From positions 2,046,001-2,110,000 of the forward strand of contig JBLDXI010000021.1 of NCBI GenBank assembly GCA_047495785.1: 64,000 bases of DNA, given 5' to 3'. The notes beneath the pieces are model-generated. The model ran no database searches. It was not told the origin of the DNA and saw nothing but the letters and a program-made list of their open reading frames with translations. Origin of the DNA: Lepidodermella squamata (lineage: Eukaryota > Gastrotricha). Every line of letters begins with the position of its first letter. The first letter of the stretch is position 1. Positions 30,838-48,501 of the stretch are shown here, piece after piece. Position numbers and translations under genes: made by a program.

Positions 30838-31671
30838 AACGTCCTTTTCCTCGAGCATCTCATTCAATCGCAAACACAAAGTCATCTCTTGTTCTATTTC
30901 GTCTTCTTCATTAGCATTAATTGCTTCTGAGATTTTGCGGAGAATATGATTTTAAAATAAGCTATCATCAAAGATTTTCTTGTTTTAATGCAGTATTTGC
31001 TTAGAAATACATTGTTATCAGCTTTGCGGTTGATCCGCTATGATGTGCAAATAATTATTCGCCTGCAAAGCTGTATTGTGATGATTGTAAATGTTATATC
31101 TGTATTGATGAATTGTTTTTTACTGCAGAAATTCTAAATTTGTTGTTGTAAGTTTTATTCGACAATGATTGATATTTTACGAACAAAATTTGAGAATATC
31201 GCTCGCTGCGGTGCTGTTTCAGTGCCGTCTCGTACTTGTTTTAATTCCTCTCTTTACCCGGACGGTTTCGTGGTTTTACTTCTCTGAATAATTTGTTTCC
31301 CGCACTGCTGATTTGCTAACACCTGATTTGACAGCTTTACAAAATCCTCGAGCATTGCGTTGCATTGCTGCTGATGTCTGTCGCCTGTTGATTGCACACA
31401 CTGCATCCCACTCTGAGTGAAATTCACCACTTCAATATTTCGAAAAAAAACCGCCAATGTAAATGTCAATTTTAGATGTTTTATGAAATAAGGAATATTT
31501 TCTCATAAATTTGTTATTATATTCTAGTTTTAGCGAGGAATGTGCGATTATTTTCTATGCGCCGGTATTTTATGCAGGTGTGCTTTTTGTTGGGCATCGC
31601 TTCACATTAAAGATCAAGTTGCAGCATTTGATCGAGTTTTTTTTTTAAAAAACCATAGAATTTTTTTGAAA
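30838..31671. other. spacer between INPP5F and first HOGA1-like gene
   Basis: No convincing exon. An in-frame ATG at 31540, after an acceptor-like ATTCTAG, could extend the next gene by 44 residues, but that extension does not look like a targeting sequence. Confidence 0.45.
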
Positions 31672-32776
31672 ATGTCAGTTTTGGGTCGATGTGTTGTTTC
31701 GGCGTTTCTGCGAACCCAGAGCCGCTCGAATGGTGCTGCTAGAACGCTGTTTAGGCTGACTGGGGTTTATCCTACGGTGGTTACGCCATTTTCCGAAAGC
31801 GATGAAGCTGTCGACTTTGGCCGGTTTGAAGTCATGCTTCGTCACTTGGACCGTTACCCGGTCGCAGGCTTTGCTTTGCTGGGCAGTTCCGGCGAGTTCG
31901 CCTCAATGGGTTATGAGAAGAAACTCGACGTGGTCTCTCATGCTCGTAAATTTCTGGGGGATCATCGTGTTATTTTGGCCGGAGCTGGTCTTGAATGTTT
32001 GTTCGAGTTTGATAGTATCATCAGCCATTTGTAAATGATTTTTTGCAGCAACGACTGATACGATCGAATTGGTAAATAAAATGGCTGGTGCCGGGGCTGA
32101 CGCTGCGTTTGTGTACAACCCGACTTATTTCAGGTACTATCAGGTCATTTTTTTCCCGTCGTCCATTTTCAAATCGGAAATTTCCAGGGATCGTATGGAT
32201 AGAGATGCCTATCTTGAGCATTTCACAAAAATCGCCGACCGCAGTCCCATTCCGATCGTACTGTACAACATTCCAACCCATATCGATGTCGACATTCCGA
32301 TCGACGTCGTTGTCGAACTCGCCAAACATCAGAAAATCGCCGGCATTCTGGACACGGGCGGCAATATCACGCGCATCGCTACTATCTGCATGCAGACGGC
32401 CAAGTTTACTGACATTCGCTCGAATCCGTTCAACGTCGTCGCTGGATCGGCTGGGTTCTTCCTACCGGCTCTCTCTGTCGGCTGTACCGGTGCTATCTGC
32501 TCCCTGGCTAATATTCTGCCGTTCGAGCTTTGCCGCTTGCAAGAACTGTTCGAAGAGGGCAATTTGAGCGAGGCTCAGCAGCTTCAGTGGCGCATGCTGC
32601 TGCCCAACGAAGCAGTGACAAAGCAATATGGTGTTCCAGCCCTGAAGTCGGCTCTTCGCAGTTTCCTCGGCATCGACACCGGATCGGTCCGAGCTCCTCT
32701 GCGTAATTTGACCCAGGAAGAGGTCTCTAAGGTGGATAAGATCTTTCGCGACAGCGGCTTTTTCTCCAAGTCATAA
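31672..32776 (+). CDS. HOGA1-like aldolase paralogue lacking the catalytic lysine
   Basis: Exons 31672-31996, 32049-32133 and 32188-32776 give 332 residues. It belongs to the DHDPS/NAL superfamily, close to 4-hydroxy-2-oxoglutarate aldolase, the last step of mitochondrial hydroxyproline breakdown. An Arg/Ser-rich start (MSVLGRCVVSAFLRTQSR) looks like a mitochondrial presequence. TGVYPTVVTPF, LLGSSGEFAS, VLYNIP and VAGSAGFFLP follow. The Schiff-base lysine, found as GMKESGG in the neighbour copy, is here GILDTGG with Leu191, so ordinary aldolase chemistry is not expected. The phenylalanine/proline of GSNGEFP is also changed. The second intron (54 bases) has no stop and keeps frame. It may be a pseudoenzyme or scaffold, or have another activity. 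The frame is intact with no sign of decay. Confidence 0.88.
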
Positions 32777-33069
32777 TTGAAGTATTGTTGCTAAGAAGTC
32801 GGGACATGTTTGAAAAACTGTTTTATCTTATAATAATGTATCATCTTCCATTCCATGTGCTCTCTCATAGTCATGCTCATTCCTCAAAGTTGCCAAAGTG
32901 TTCTTACCAAATCGAAACCTAGTGAGACTGGATACTAGAATATTTTTGTATTATGCTAAGATATATGATATCTGAACGAAATTTCAGTTGCATGCTCAAG
33001 ATAAAGCTCGTTACAAAAATTGTTTCACTTATTTTCGGTGTAGAGTTCAGCAATAAATAGTAAGAAAAA

Positions 33070-34150
33070 ATGTTGGCAAGTGTTGGACGTCGCCTATTTC
33101 AAAGCCATGGTCTGCAAAAAATCTCTGCAAACACATTGTTCACATTGAGAGGGATTTATCCGCCGGTGGTAACTCCATTCGAGGCAAAAACCGAGGCGAT
33201 TGACTATGAGAAATACGAAAAAATGTTGCGCCATCTTGATCGCTACCCTTTGGCTGGTTTTGTTATTCTTGGTAGCAATGGGGAGTTCCCATATTTGAGT
33301 CAGTCGGAGAAAATTGACGTTGTGAAACATGCGCGCCGGATTTTGGGCAAAGACAGGACAGTGATTGCTGGTGCCGGAGCGGAATGTAGGCCATTTTTAT
33401 AGTTAATTACACAATATGTTACATTTATCGCATTGAAAGCTACGCGTGAAACCATTGATATGGTGAAAGAAATGGCTAAGGTTGGTGCTAACGCGACGTT
33501 GGTGTACAATCCATGTTACTACAAAGCTCGTATGAATGCAGCGTGCTACATTCAACATTTCACTAAGGTAGGTTGGGCTGGCAGATGAACTGAACTTGAA
33601 AATGAAAATGAATTATTGAACGTAGGTTGCCGATGCTTCCCCAATCCCTGTAATTCTGTACAGCGTTCCAATGAACACTGGTATCGACATCCCTCTTGAT
33701 GCTATCGTGGAATTGGCAAAGCACCCTAATATTGTTGGCATGAAAGAAAGCGGAGGAGATGTCACTCGAATTTCGAATATCATTCGGTTGACCGAAAATC
33801 CTTCCAAGCCGTTTAACGTAGTCGCTGGATCAGCAGGTTTCCTGTTACCCTCCTTACTGGTTGGGTGTGTTGGAGCCATCTCGGCATTGGCCAATGTATT
33901 GCCAGCTGAGATGTGCCAACTGCAGTTCTTATTCAACGAAGGCAAGTTGAAGGAAGCCCGAGATCTGCAAATGCGACTAATCGCTCCGAACGCGGCCGTG
34001 ACCGCAACATATGGAGTCCCTGGACTGAAGACCATCTTGCGGAAACTGAATAACGTCGACACAGGTGCTGTGCGCTCTCCACTGCTGGAAATTTCTCCTG
34101 CAGATGCCGAAAAGATTGTCTCGATTTTTAAAAAATCGGGTTTTCAGTGA
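33070..34150 (+). CDS. HOGA1: 4-hydroxy-2-oxoglutarate aldolase, mitochondrial
   Basis: Exons 33070-33385, 33440-33567 and 33626-34150 give 322 residues (human 327). HOGA1 splits 4-hydroxy-2-oxoglutarate to pyruvate and glyoxylate. The N-terminus MLASVGRRLFQSH is a plausible mitochondrial presequence. Motifs: GIYPPVVTPFE, ILGSNGEFPYL, VLYSVPM-like LYSVPMNTG with the catalytic Tyr, and Lys188 in GMKESGGDVTRI, the Schiff-base residue. VAGSAGFLLPS and PNAAVTATYGVPGLK complete the barrel. It lies 293 bases after its inactive-looking paralogue on the same strand and shares the first intron position and phase, so the pair is a tandem duplication. The neighbouring enzyme of the same pathway group, PRODH, is 27 kb away. 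Confidence 0.94.
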
Positions 34151-36083
34151 AGCGTCCTTTATCAATCATATAGAACCGTCATGCTGTATGCCACTGCACC
34201 CCCATAAACTATTTTCATTCCGCGGAAATGTGATGCTATGTTGCTAGTCCCCTTCGTTTTGATAGTCATCCTCAAAAATTATTGTTGACTGTGCAATTCT
34301 TTGCAATTGGTGCTAAAATCCCGGGTGTAGTATCTTCAACGATTCACGCAATAAAAATTTATCGATGAACGTGCCTCTTTTGAGCTGGTTCCTGGAAGCT
34401 ACAGAGAGTGGGTGAATATGCGAGAAAAGTCGATGCGGGGAAAGCGGGCCATCACGAGCCATGAACTTTAAGAATGGCATCCAACTCTCAAACTTCTTAG
34501 GCGAGCGATTGTAACAGGTGCGGAATGGATTGGAAAGAATTCCTAAGCCACGAGAAAATTGTGTAACCTATTTTCAGTAACATCACAAGGCAGCCGGTCA
34601 AAAAGTGAGAGCTTATAGATTGATGATTGATTTCATTTCAATTATAGCCTATAGACATTCTAATGTCTCAATCATCTCAAATCCGCTTGCGCCTACAAAT
34701 TTTACCAGTGTTTTTTAGGGTTCATCAGAGTGGTAAGACACAACAAACAGACGGTGTGTACCACGGCTTCGCAAGCTCTCCGGTACATTTTCCGAACTCA
34801 GAATCTCTTTTAATCCGGCTGCAAGATCACAGGGAGAATTTAAAAAAATTCAACTTCAGCAGGGGTTTTAACAACATGGTAAGAAATGCGATTCTTCAGT
34901 TTGCACCCGGCCAGAAATCTTCTTTCAATCAGCTATAGTCGTCTCAACGCCAAAAGGAAAAAAGTTCTGAGGAATTATGATATCGGCCCAACAGTATCTT
35001 CCCATTTTCTCAAGCTTCGCATGGATTGATACTTTCGTCCTCAGCGCCTGCTATGCTGTTCCCGTGCGCTGTGTAGCGAACTTGTCTTGTTTTGGCTAAT
35101 CCCGGCACACATTGCCTGCTAGTGCGAGTAAGGGCGTCAATACGACCTGCCCGTTCTTGCGATCTAGTGATTTTTTTCCCGAGATGCGATTTACCTGTGA
35201 GCCATGAGTGGAACCGGCATTTCTTGAATGATGTAACAATTTAGCTCATCATTTTCCACCTTGGTCAAGGCCAAGTTTTTAGCATGCGACAATACCTCTT
35301 ATTAGTTTATATAAACTTGAAAATATGCTATTTTAGTTGTATTAATATGTTTCACATAAAAATATTTTTTTATATTTTGTCACCACGTGATATCTGCATG
35401 CCGCGTGGTTTTCCTTGATCGGTGTTTCCTGGCTGGGGTTTCGCCTCGCGCGATTGCCGGGTGGCCCACGGGCCGCGGCTATTGGTGTCTCCGAGTAACC
35501 TGTGTACTGTATGTAGTAGGTACTCTTCCAAGAGGTGGGAAATTTAAGTTACGTGAAAGGTAATGCTTCAACTCTAACCGTATCTTTACCCAACTGCGCA
35601 GCATGTACTGGTGACTTCGAAATATAAAGTGCCTAGGTCCGAAAAGAAAAATGAATACGATAAATATGTGTGCTCATTGACCCCTATTGAATTATTGGCT
35701 TGCAAGTTTGCAAGTGTTTAACTTCAACTCCACCTAGTGAGGAATGCCGATGATTATTGATATTACCAATTTCACAGTGGGGTATGCATTTCTGCTCTTG
35801 CTATTCTTTGGATTTTATTTTCTCTAGTTATTACGTGACACCCTATTATTAGTCGTCTTCCCTCTGGCAAGGTCTTAGATAAAAATCAGAGTCGATACGT
35901 GCTCAAAAAGTAGTTACGTTGTAATACTGAAGATACGTAGTGTGAACTTGTTGATCCCTTTTGGTTACAGACACTGTTCTTTCAAACGAAACCGTGAAAT
36001 TCTTGTTTCAAATGTTTAGAATTTGTTGAGATTTATGATAGTTTGACTCCGGAATTTGTGGTTCCTAATTTGAATTTCTTCCA
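34151..36083. other. intergenic region with a GC-rich island
   Basis: No credible coding exon; a 91-residue open frame at 34663-34938 has no domain. AATAAA at 34350-34355 suits HOGA1. About 35395-35510 is clearly more GC-rich than its surroundings; its nature is unknown. Confidence 0.5.
34350..34355 (+). terminator. poly(A) signal of HOGA1
   Basis: AATAAA 200 bases after the HOGA1 stop codon. Confidence 0.5.
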
Positions 36084-37896
36084 ATGGCGAAGCAGTTGCT
36101 GATTTTGTTTGAGCATGCCTGTGGCTATGCTCTATTTCGAGTAAAAGAGTTTGAAGAGATCGGGCTGTTTATACCTCAAGTCGAAGAGAGTGTGGCTGAC
36201 TTTTCTAAATTTCAAGGTGTTGTGAAGCTGATCGCATTCACGCCATTTTCTAGCGCCGGAAGCGCTCTCGAAAATATTAATGGTTTGACCGAGGGACTGA
36301 TACACCCCGACTTGAAAGTATTTTTGGAGACTAATCTTCCTAAGAACACCAAAAATGAAGTTGTGCTTGGCATTGGTGACAGCAAACTTGCAGCTTCTCT
36401 GTCCGAGAGCTTGGAGGTTCAGTGCCAACACACTGGCGTTGTGCCGGAAATAATGAGAGGCATTCGCGTGCATTATCACAGATTTATCAAAGGCTTGACT
36501 GACAATGCAGCTCTAAAAGCCCAGCTTGGTCTTGGACATGCATATTCCCGATCAAAGGTCAAGTTCAATGTCAACCGCATTGATAACATGATCATTCAAA
36601 GTATCAACTTGATTGATCAACTGGATAAAGATATAAACACTTTCGCCATGCGAGTTCGGTACGTTTGAGATATTGAAGCTAAAATTTAAAAACTAAACGA
36701 AGTATCTTAACATTCTAGTGAGTGGTATTCCTACCATTTCCCGGAATTGATCAAGATTGTCAACGACAATATATTGTTTGCGAAGGCTGTGAAATATATT
36801 TCAAATCGCAAGGAAATGTCGGAAGAGAAACTGGAAGGCCTGGAAGAGATCGTTCAAGATGCTGGCAAAGCTCAAGCCATTCTTGACGCCGCGCGATCGT
36901 CAATGGGTATGTTAATATTTCTGATAAATTTTCCATAGCTATGATTATCGTCAATTCAGGAATGGACATCTCGCCCATCGATCTGATTAACATTGAACGA
37001 TTCGCTGTCCAGGTTGTAAAACTGTCAGACTATCGTAAACGTCTGTACAGTTATTTGTGCTCAAAAGTCAATCAAGTATCTCCCAACTTGGGTGGTCTCA
37101 TTGGCGAACTTGTCGCTGCTCGGCTTATATCTCACGCAGGCAGCCTTACCAACTTGGCTAAATATCCTGCTTCGACGATTCAAATTTTGGGCGCCGAGAA
37201 AGCTCTGTTCAGGTAATCAATACATTCTTACTTGATGTACCGGTACCAAATATTTTTATTTCCAGAGCTTTGAAAACCCGTGGTAATACGCCGAAGTATG
37301 GGTTGATTTTCCACTCAACATTTATCGGCAAAGCTCAAACCAAAAACAAGGGCCGCATTTCTCGCTACCTCGCTAATAAATGTGCCATTGCGTCACGTAT
37401 TGATTGTTTTGCGGAATTCCCGACTGAAGTTTTTGGCTCTCACCTGCGCACTCAAGTTGAAGACCGGCTCAAATTTTTCGATTCTGGCGATCTGCCGAAG
37501 AAGAACGTTGAAGTCATGCGTGACGCCATGGGCGAAGCGTCTGGTCTCCAAGCCGAATTGGAGCGCAAGCAACGCAAGAGAGAGAAGAAAGAAAAGAAAA
37601 AGCGCCTGGCCGCCCTGGGAGCTGTCGAGGATGATGTCGATGAAGATGAGGACGAATCACCAAAGAAGAAGAAGAAAGCTGCCAAGGCGGATGGCGTTGA
37701 AAACGAAAATGGTGTTGTAAATGGTTCGGCCAAGAAATCGAAGAAACAGGCCGCAGCTGAGGAAGACGAAGACGACGTTGAGGTTGAAAAGCCGAGCAAG
37801 AAGTCGAAGAAAAAGACCGAAATCGTAGAGGAGCCTGAGCCGGAGGTTGAAAGCCCGAAAAAACGAAAGAGGAAGAGCAGCGCTATGGTCAATTGA
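36084..37896 (+). CDS. NOP56: box C/D snoRNP core protein NOP56
   Basis: Exons 36084-36658, 36719-36906, 36960-37212 and 37266-37896 give 548 residues. NOP56 is part of the nucleolar box C/D snoRNP that guides rRNA 2'-O-methylation. It starts with [15 protein letters not shown], and has [17 protein letters not shown], the coiled-coil helix region ([17 protein letters not shown]), [16 protein letters not shown], and the Nop domain core [20 protein letters not shown] and [19 protein letters not shown]. The C-terminus is a Lys/Glu-rich KKD/E-type tail (KKKK, EDEDD, KRKRKSS). NOP56 rather than NOP58 is chosen from the N-terminal and [15 protein letters not shown]-type blocks. Its introns (53-60 bases) are too short to host snoRNAs. 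Confidence 0.96.
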
Positions 37897-37994
37897 TTGA
37901 CGTTTCTTCTTTTCGAGTCAAGAAAACTTTTTGTGCTTTTGTTCTTCGATGGGCGCTTTTTCATAGTAAAACCTAAACCAAATCGCGATCATGT

Positions 37995-38000
37995 AATAAA
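37995..38000 (+). terminator. poly(A) signal of NOP56
   Basis: AATAAA about 100 bases after the NOP56 stop. Confidence 0.55.
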
Positions 38001-38717
38001 ACTTGGTTTTTAATCTGCGCGTCTGTTTTCGGAACAAGGTTAACTATTTGATTATTGGTCTGCGGCCAAATTAATTTGTCACGCTGAATGAATTCAGTTA
38101 GACCGCAAGCAGCGGCTGACTGCGGTTTTAATTTCATTGCAGAGGGTATCGCAGAGTGTACTGGAAGTTTCAATAGCAACCATTTATTTTTAAAACACAT
38201 TGATTTAATTAACCCCAGATCCATCGTCAGCTGAGACTGGTGAATTGTAAACTGCACTTTATGGCCGCCCTAAAATCTTTCTGATCTCTTCCTAAATTTT
38301 TATAGGGCAATAGTACCATTTTACTTCCGTCAGTAGTGTTAGTTGTATTAGGGGTATTAGCATGTTGAAAACTGTTTCACAGCGATGCATAGGAGGTCAC
38401 CTTATCAGCGATTGTTTAATCATTGCAATTCGTTTAGCAGTATGAAGTCGATCTGAAATTTGCTGTGGAAAATAGTTGAGCCCTTGCTACTAACATTGCC
38501 GAGTCTACGGCATACGTTTCTCTAATATAATGTTTTCATGGCAGATGTAAATAATGTTTTGTGCGGGAAAAAAGTTATTCGGAAATGCATTTGCCTAATT
38601 TTGAGGGTCAACATGATGTGTTTGTGCTTATGTCCGGGCGCAATTTGTTTAGCTGTCCCTCCCTATATTCACAGCGCAAAACTGACCAGACGACCCATAT
38701 CAGTCATATATAGGAAA
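38001..38717. other. spacer between NOP56 and Ly6-type gene
   Basis: No exon seen. An ATG at 38538 is in frame with the Ly6-type start but would put 60 residues before the signal peptide, so it is not preferred. Confidence 0.45.
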
Positions 38718-39300
38718 ATGTCTCTATTAATTAACTTATTTAGTTTTTTCTTGGCTGCATTTCTGCTCAGTGATCGTACAAGTTGGTTAAGTTTGATTGC
38801 ATAACCGATGTGTAATTGCTCTCCTGCTCGGACAGGTGCGTTGAAATGTTACGTCCAATTGGGGCAACCCGCAGCAACCGATCAAGTGACGAAGCCAAAT
38901 TCAACGGTTGAGTGTCGTCCCGAGGAAGATTCCTGTTACGTGAGTTGATTCATTTCTATACAAGTATCTAACTTGAATGAATTTTACTTGGAATTTCCCG
39001 CATGTATTTTTCGGGTCATCTCAATATATTAATTAATCTCTCAATTCGCTGCAGGAGTTGAAATATTGGGATCAAACGGCTCGAGGTTGCATGCCAAGCT
39101 GCCGGCCATACAACTTCAAAGATGACTCTATAAAGCGTTGTTGCAAGGAGGACTTATGTAACTGGAACGGTCGCAGTTGGGAAGAAATTCGAGTAGAGGT
39201 TAACATTGCCCTTAATCACAACTTGGCTCCAAAAGTTTCACCATCCTACTATTTGTGTTTCACATTGATAATTGCTTTGACCTTGTTTCACCGGCAATAG
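38718..39300 (+). CDS. Ly6/three-finger protein, secreted and probably GPI-anchored
   Basis: Exons 38718-38769, 38836-38939 and 39055-39300 give 133 residues. A signal peptide (about 1-17, LINLFSFFLAAFLL) leads to a Ly6-like domain with eight visible cysteines: KCY, VEC, DSC, GCMPSC and the terminal CCKEDLCNW, the CCxxDxCN signature. A hydrophobic C-terminus (YYLCFTLIIALTLF) after a spacer suggests a GPI signal. Such proteins are extracellular, modulate receptors or channels, or have roles in development; no closer call is possible. The classical ten cysteines are not all present. The ATG lies four bases after an AG, so the mRNA may be trans-spliced here. Confidence 0.75.
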
Positions 39301-42300
39301 CTAAAACTACTAATAAATGTACCAGCAAGATTTTTAAATAAAAAGCGAACTTCAAGCCACAATCTGCCATTTATTTTTAGTTTTTTCGTAAGGAGGCCAC
39401 GAGTGACAAAGCGCAACAAGAATTTTCGTAAATTGAAAAGCCTAAATAACATTTTCTTTAATATAACAATATAATAGTATTTGCTTCAATTTTGTATATG
39501 AAAATCATTATGACAATATAACAGCAATAATACAACACCAGTGTGTGTGCAATCGTGATGAGGGCGTGAACGGCGATAACGAGAGAAAGCCGCATTTCTA
39601 CAAATTAATTCGAAAAATCGAAAGAAATCATAGGAAAACAAGGTTTGATAAGACACTGTTTGTATCGCAAAAGGTCAATCAGCCATCCACCAAGCTATCT
39701 CTGACATGGCGACAGAAAAAATTGCAGGTATTGCGGATAACAGATTTTTGTTATTCATGATCATAATTGTGCATCTACCATAATACCATCAGAATCCCTC
39801 ACTCGCCATATTCCAGTCGTGAAACCAAAGAAAATTCGATAAATTCTGCTTTAATGGTGTAATATCGGTAGGAGAAGTAGTGACAAGTGACATGAAGATG
39901 TTAAGAATTTGAAGGTCGAATGCGTGTAGATGAGTTGTTCAAGAAATGCACATCGACAAAGCCACAGCGTTCAGATTTAAAGTTTGGCCATTGATTAAAC
40001 CGAAATTGAGGAAACATTGCCACAACGAAAGAATCAGTGCCGCTAATGATGCCGACAGGGAAGAAAGAAACTGGCGAGCTCATAAGAAGCAGGTTGCATG
40101 TTGGGTTGCAGAAAACGAGGGTGGAATGAAGACTGCGCAGCCCGGTCAACAGTAAATGGCAAAATAGTTGAGAGGACGAGACGAAGAAAAGAGACTGAAT
40201 ACTTCTGAATGTAACCTGTACATTGTGGACACAATAGCAAAAAACCACCAGCTGTCTAATATTGTAACCAATATGGCGTGAGAAGAGAAAAACGGAAGAA
40301 AGCAATGCTCATGAATCAATGCAGCAAAAAAGCAGCTCAGAGTAACGGTTAAACCATTATACACCTGTTTATCATTAAATAAGTAACTAAAAAATCAAAG
40401 GCGAGCGCGTCAATAGATGATATCAGAGAAGACTACAACAGCACAACGCCAGGAGCAAGATGAATCATTAGCAGCAAAGAAAACAACGGATTCGAATACA
40501 AAACCATGAACACGCTCACTCGTGTGATTTATAAAAGAATGACGCCTTAGGGATGCGAAATGCCGAATGGGACCCATTTATTACGAATTTTAGGTACGCT
40601 GCACAGTCTCCGCTAAATATACACTCCAAGGCACGTTTAGTAATCGCAGGACAGCACTTGTACCGAAAATCACAAGATTGAAGATTAAAACAGGGCGATT
40701 CGTGCTAAAAGAGGCAGTTCTATTGAAAACACCGCTAGATTATACGGGAAGAACATCGAATAAAACGGCCCGATCTCACGTTTTTCATCCGCTTAGGCAG
40801 GAACATCGGCTAGTTATAGACGAGATGCAAAGGAGGTACAGGTTGCGGACTAAGCGCGACAGTTTCTTCAGATTCTTCTAACAATTTAGATGCCAAATTT
40901 TTTTGTTTGTTTTACTATTTGAACCATTTAATGCCTGCCAGTTTTATCATTGATATAAAAGAAGGTGGTCGAAGAAGAGATCAGAACAAGGATGATTAAA
41001 AACGATAGAATATTGCAATTAGCTTGTCGCGTGCTTGTCGAGTGAAGACACGGAAAACAATTTCGATTTTCACAATTTTCATAATGAAGACAAATAACAG
41101 GAAGAAAAACTGGTTTGGTACTTGGTTTTATTGCGCTACGCCAGAAAGCCTCTCAATTACGATGATTCGGGATATAAGCAGAAATCAATAGTGTGCATAA
41201 TTCGAAAACGACCCATCTCAGCCGACTGACGCAAAATATCAAGCTACAAACGGAGGTGAGTGGCTGATTCCAAACGCTTAAGGGTAAGTAATTAACAGCA
41301 CAAAACGAGTAAAAAATCACCAGCGAGAAAAGCATTTGGAGCGAGCCAGATTATCAAGATCTAGTAGAGAACGTGAAGGTAGTTCTAAATTGATTTTATA
41401 CTTCATCAACAATCCGTAATTAAAAAACTGAACGAAGCAAGGTACCGAGAATCAACGAGACGGAGAATGAATTAATAATCAACAGGCGCAGTTATTTTTG
41501 TTTCCACAGAAACAATCATCAAGATAAAAAATTATAGCGGAAAAGCACGTAAGATCAAAAATACCATGCCCGTAAGCCCGAGTAAAAACAGGAACGCGCG
41601 CACACGGGTAAAGGTGCGGAGCAATTGTTTGTGCAAATGATTAAAACGCAGAGATTGACGAAACAGGCGCGCAGTAAAAAATGAATGAATGAATGATGAA
41701 GAAGAAAAATTATTAGCAATTCGAGCGAATCCCTCACGCAGGCGAACATGTAGTAATTGCAGATTGCTAAGCTAATATTTTATCAACAAATAAGCAGTAT
41801 TGAATCGAGTACAACAACACGTTCAAAGTGGCGGCGAGCAGCGCACTCACTATCAATTAGACAATGTAGTAAGTTGAAGATACTGTAACAAGACTGTGTC
41901 ACTGAGAAGAATAGAGCAACGCAGCAGGTCAAAAATCGAAAAACAACTTGCAATGGTTTAAGCAATCGATTCACTAGTGTAGAATTCAATGCCAGTCACA
42001 ACAACGTTGAAGAGAAGAAATGCTGATGATTCGGAGAACACTCACTCAGTTTTTATCATTTTTTTCATTGGTGCATGCTTCGATCCAAGTTCGATCGACA
42101 TGATGGAAAGAAATAAATGACAATTCGTTTGCAGAAATAGAAGAGAAATGACTTCGTGTGTAATAATAATTCGTATATCACCACCAGATGCGCACTACAA
42201 GCGGTTAGAAATAATTTCTGGAGCCTAATAGGATGTCAACCAGCCCATACATAATAACCGTTTACCAGCAAATCAAGGTGTCTGGATAATATTGAAAAAT

Positions 42301-42449
42301 AATCACAAGTTGCACTACATGGAAACTGATCAAAAGTGCATAATGCTGATGCTTCGGAGCAAAAATAAAGACGACAGTATTATGAATTCATGTGTAGCAA
42401 GCGGAACGGACATAAACAGATGATCCGGGAGCGGGCACATATTCAGCAA
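39301..42449. other. long region with purine-rich + strand, probably 3' UTR of RNF38/44-type gene
   Basis: About 3.1 kb with no convincing exon. The + strand is noticeably rich in A and G and poor in T from about 39.4 to 42.4 kb, so a minus-strand transcript would be U/C-rich. A TTTATT (AATAAA on the minus strand) lies near 39368-39373, close to the Ly6 end. A very long 3' UTR of the minus-strand E3 ligase is the simplest reading. Confidence 0.5.
39312..39317 (+). terminator. poly(A) signal of Ly6-type gene
   Basis: AATAAA 11 bases after the Ly6-type stop; a second AATAAA follows at 39338-39343. Confidence 0.55.

Positions 42450-48501
<6,052 letters not shown>

Noticed and set aside
34663-34938. 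91-residue + strand frame before NOP56
   Set aside because: No domain, no codon bias, no exon-like borders.
36132-36479. 115-residue minus-strand frame over NOP56 exon 1
   Set aside because: Shadow of a strongly supported NOP56 exon.
36084-37896. NOP58 identity for the snoRNP gene
   Set aside because: N-terminal blocks and [11 protein letters not shown] fit NOP56 better.
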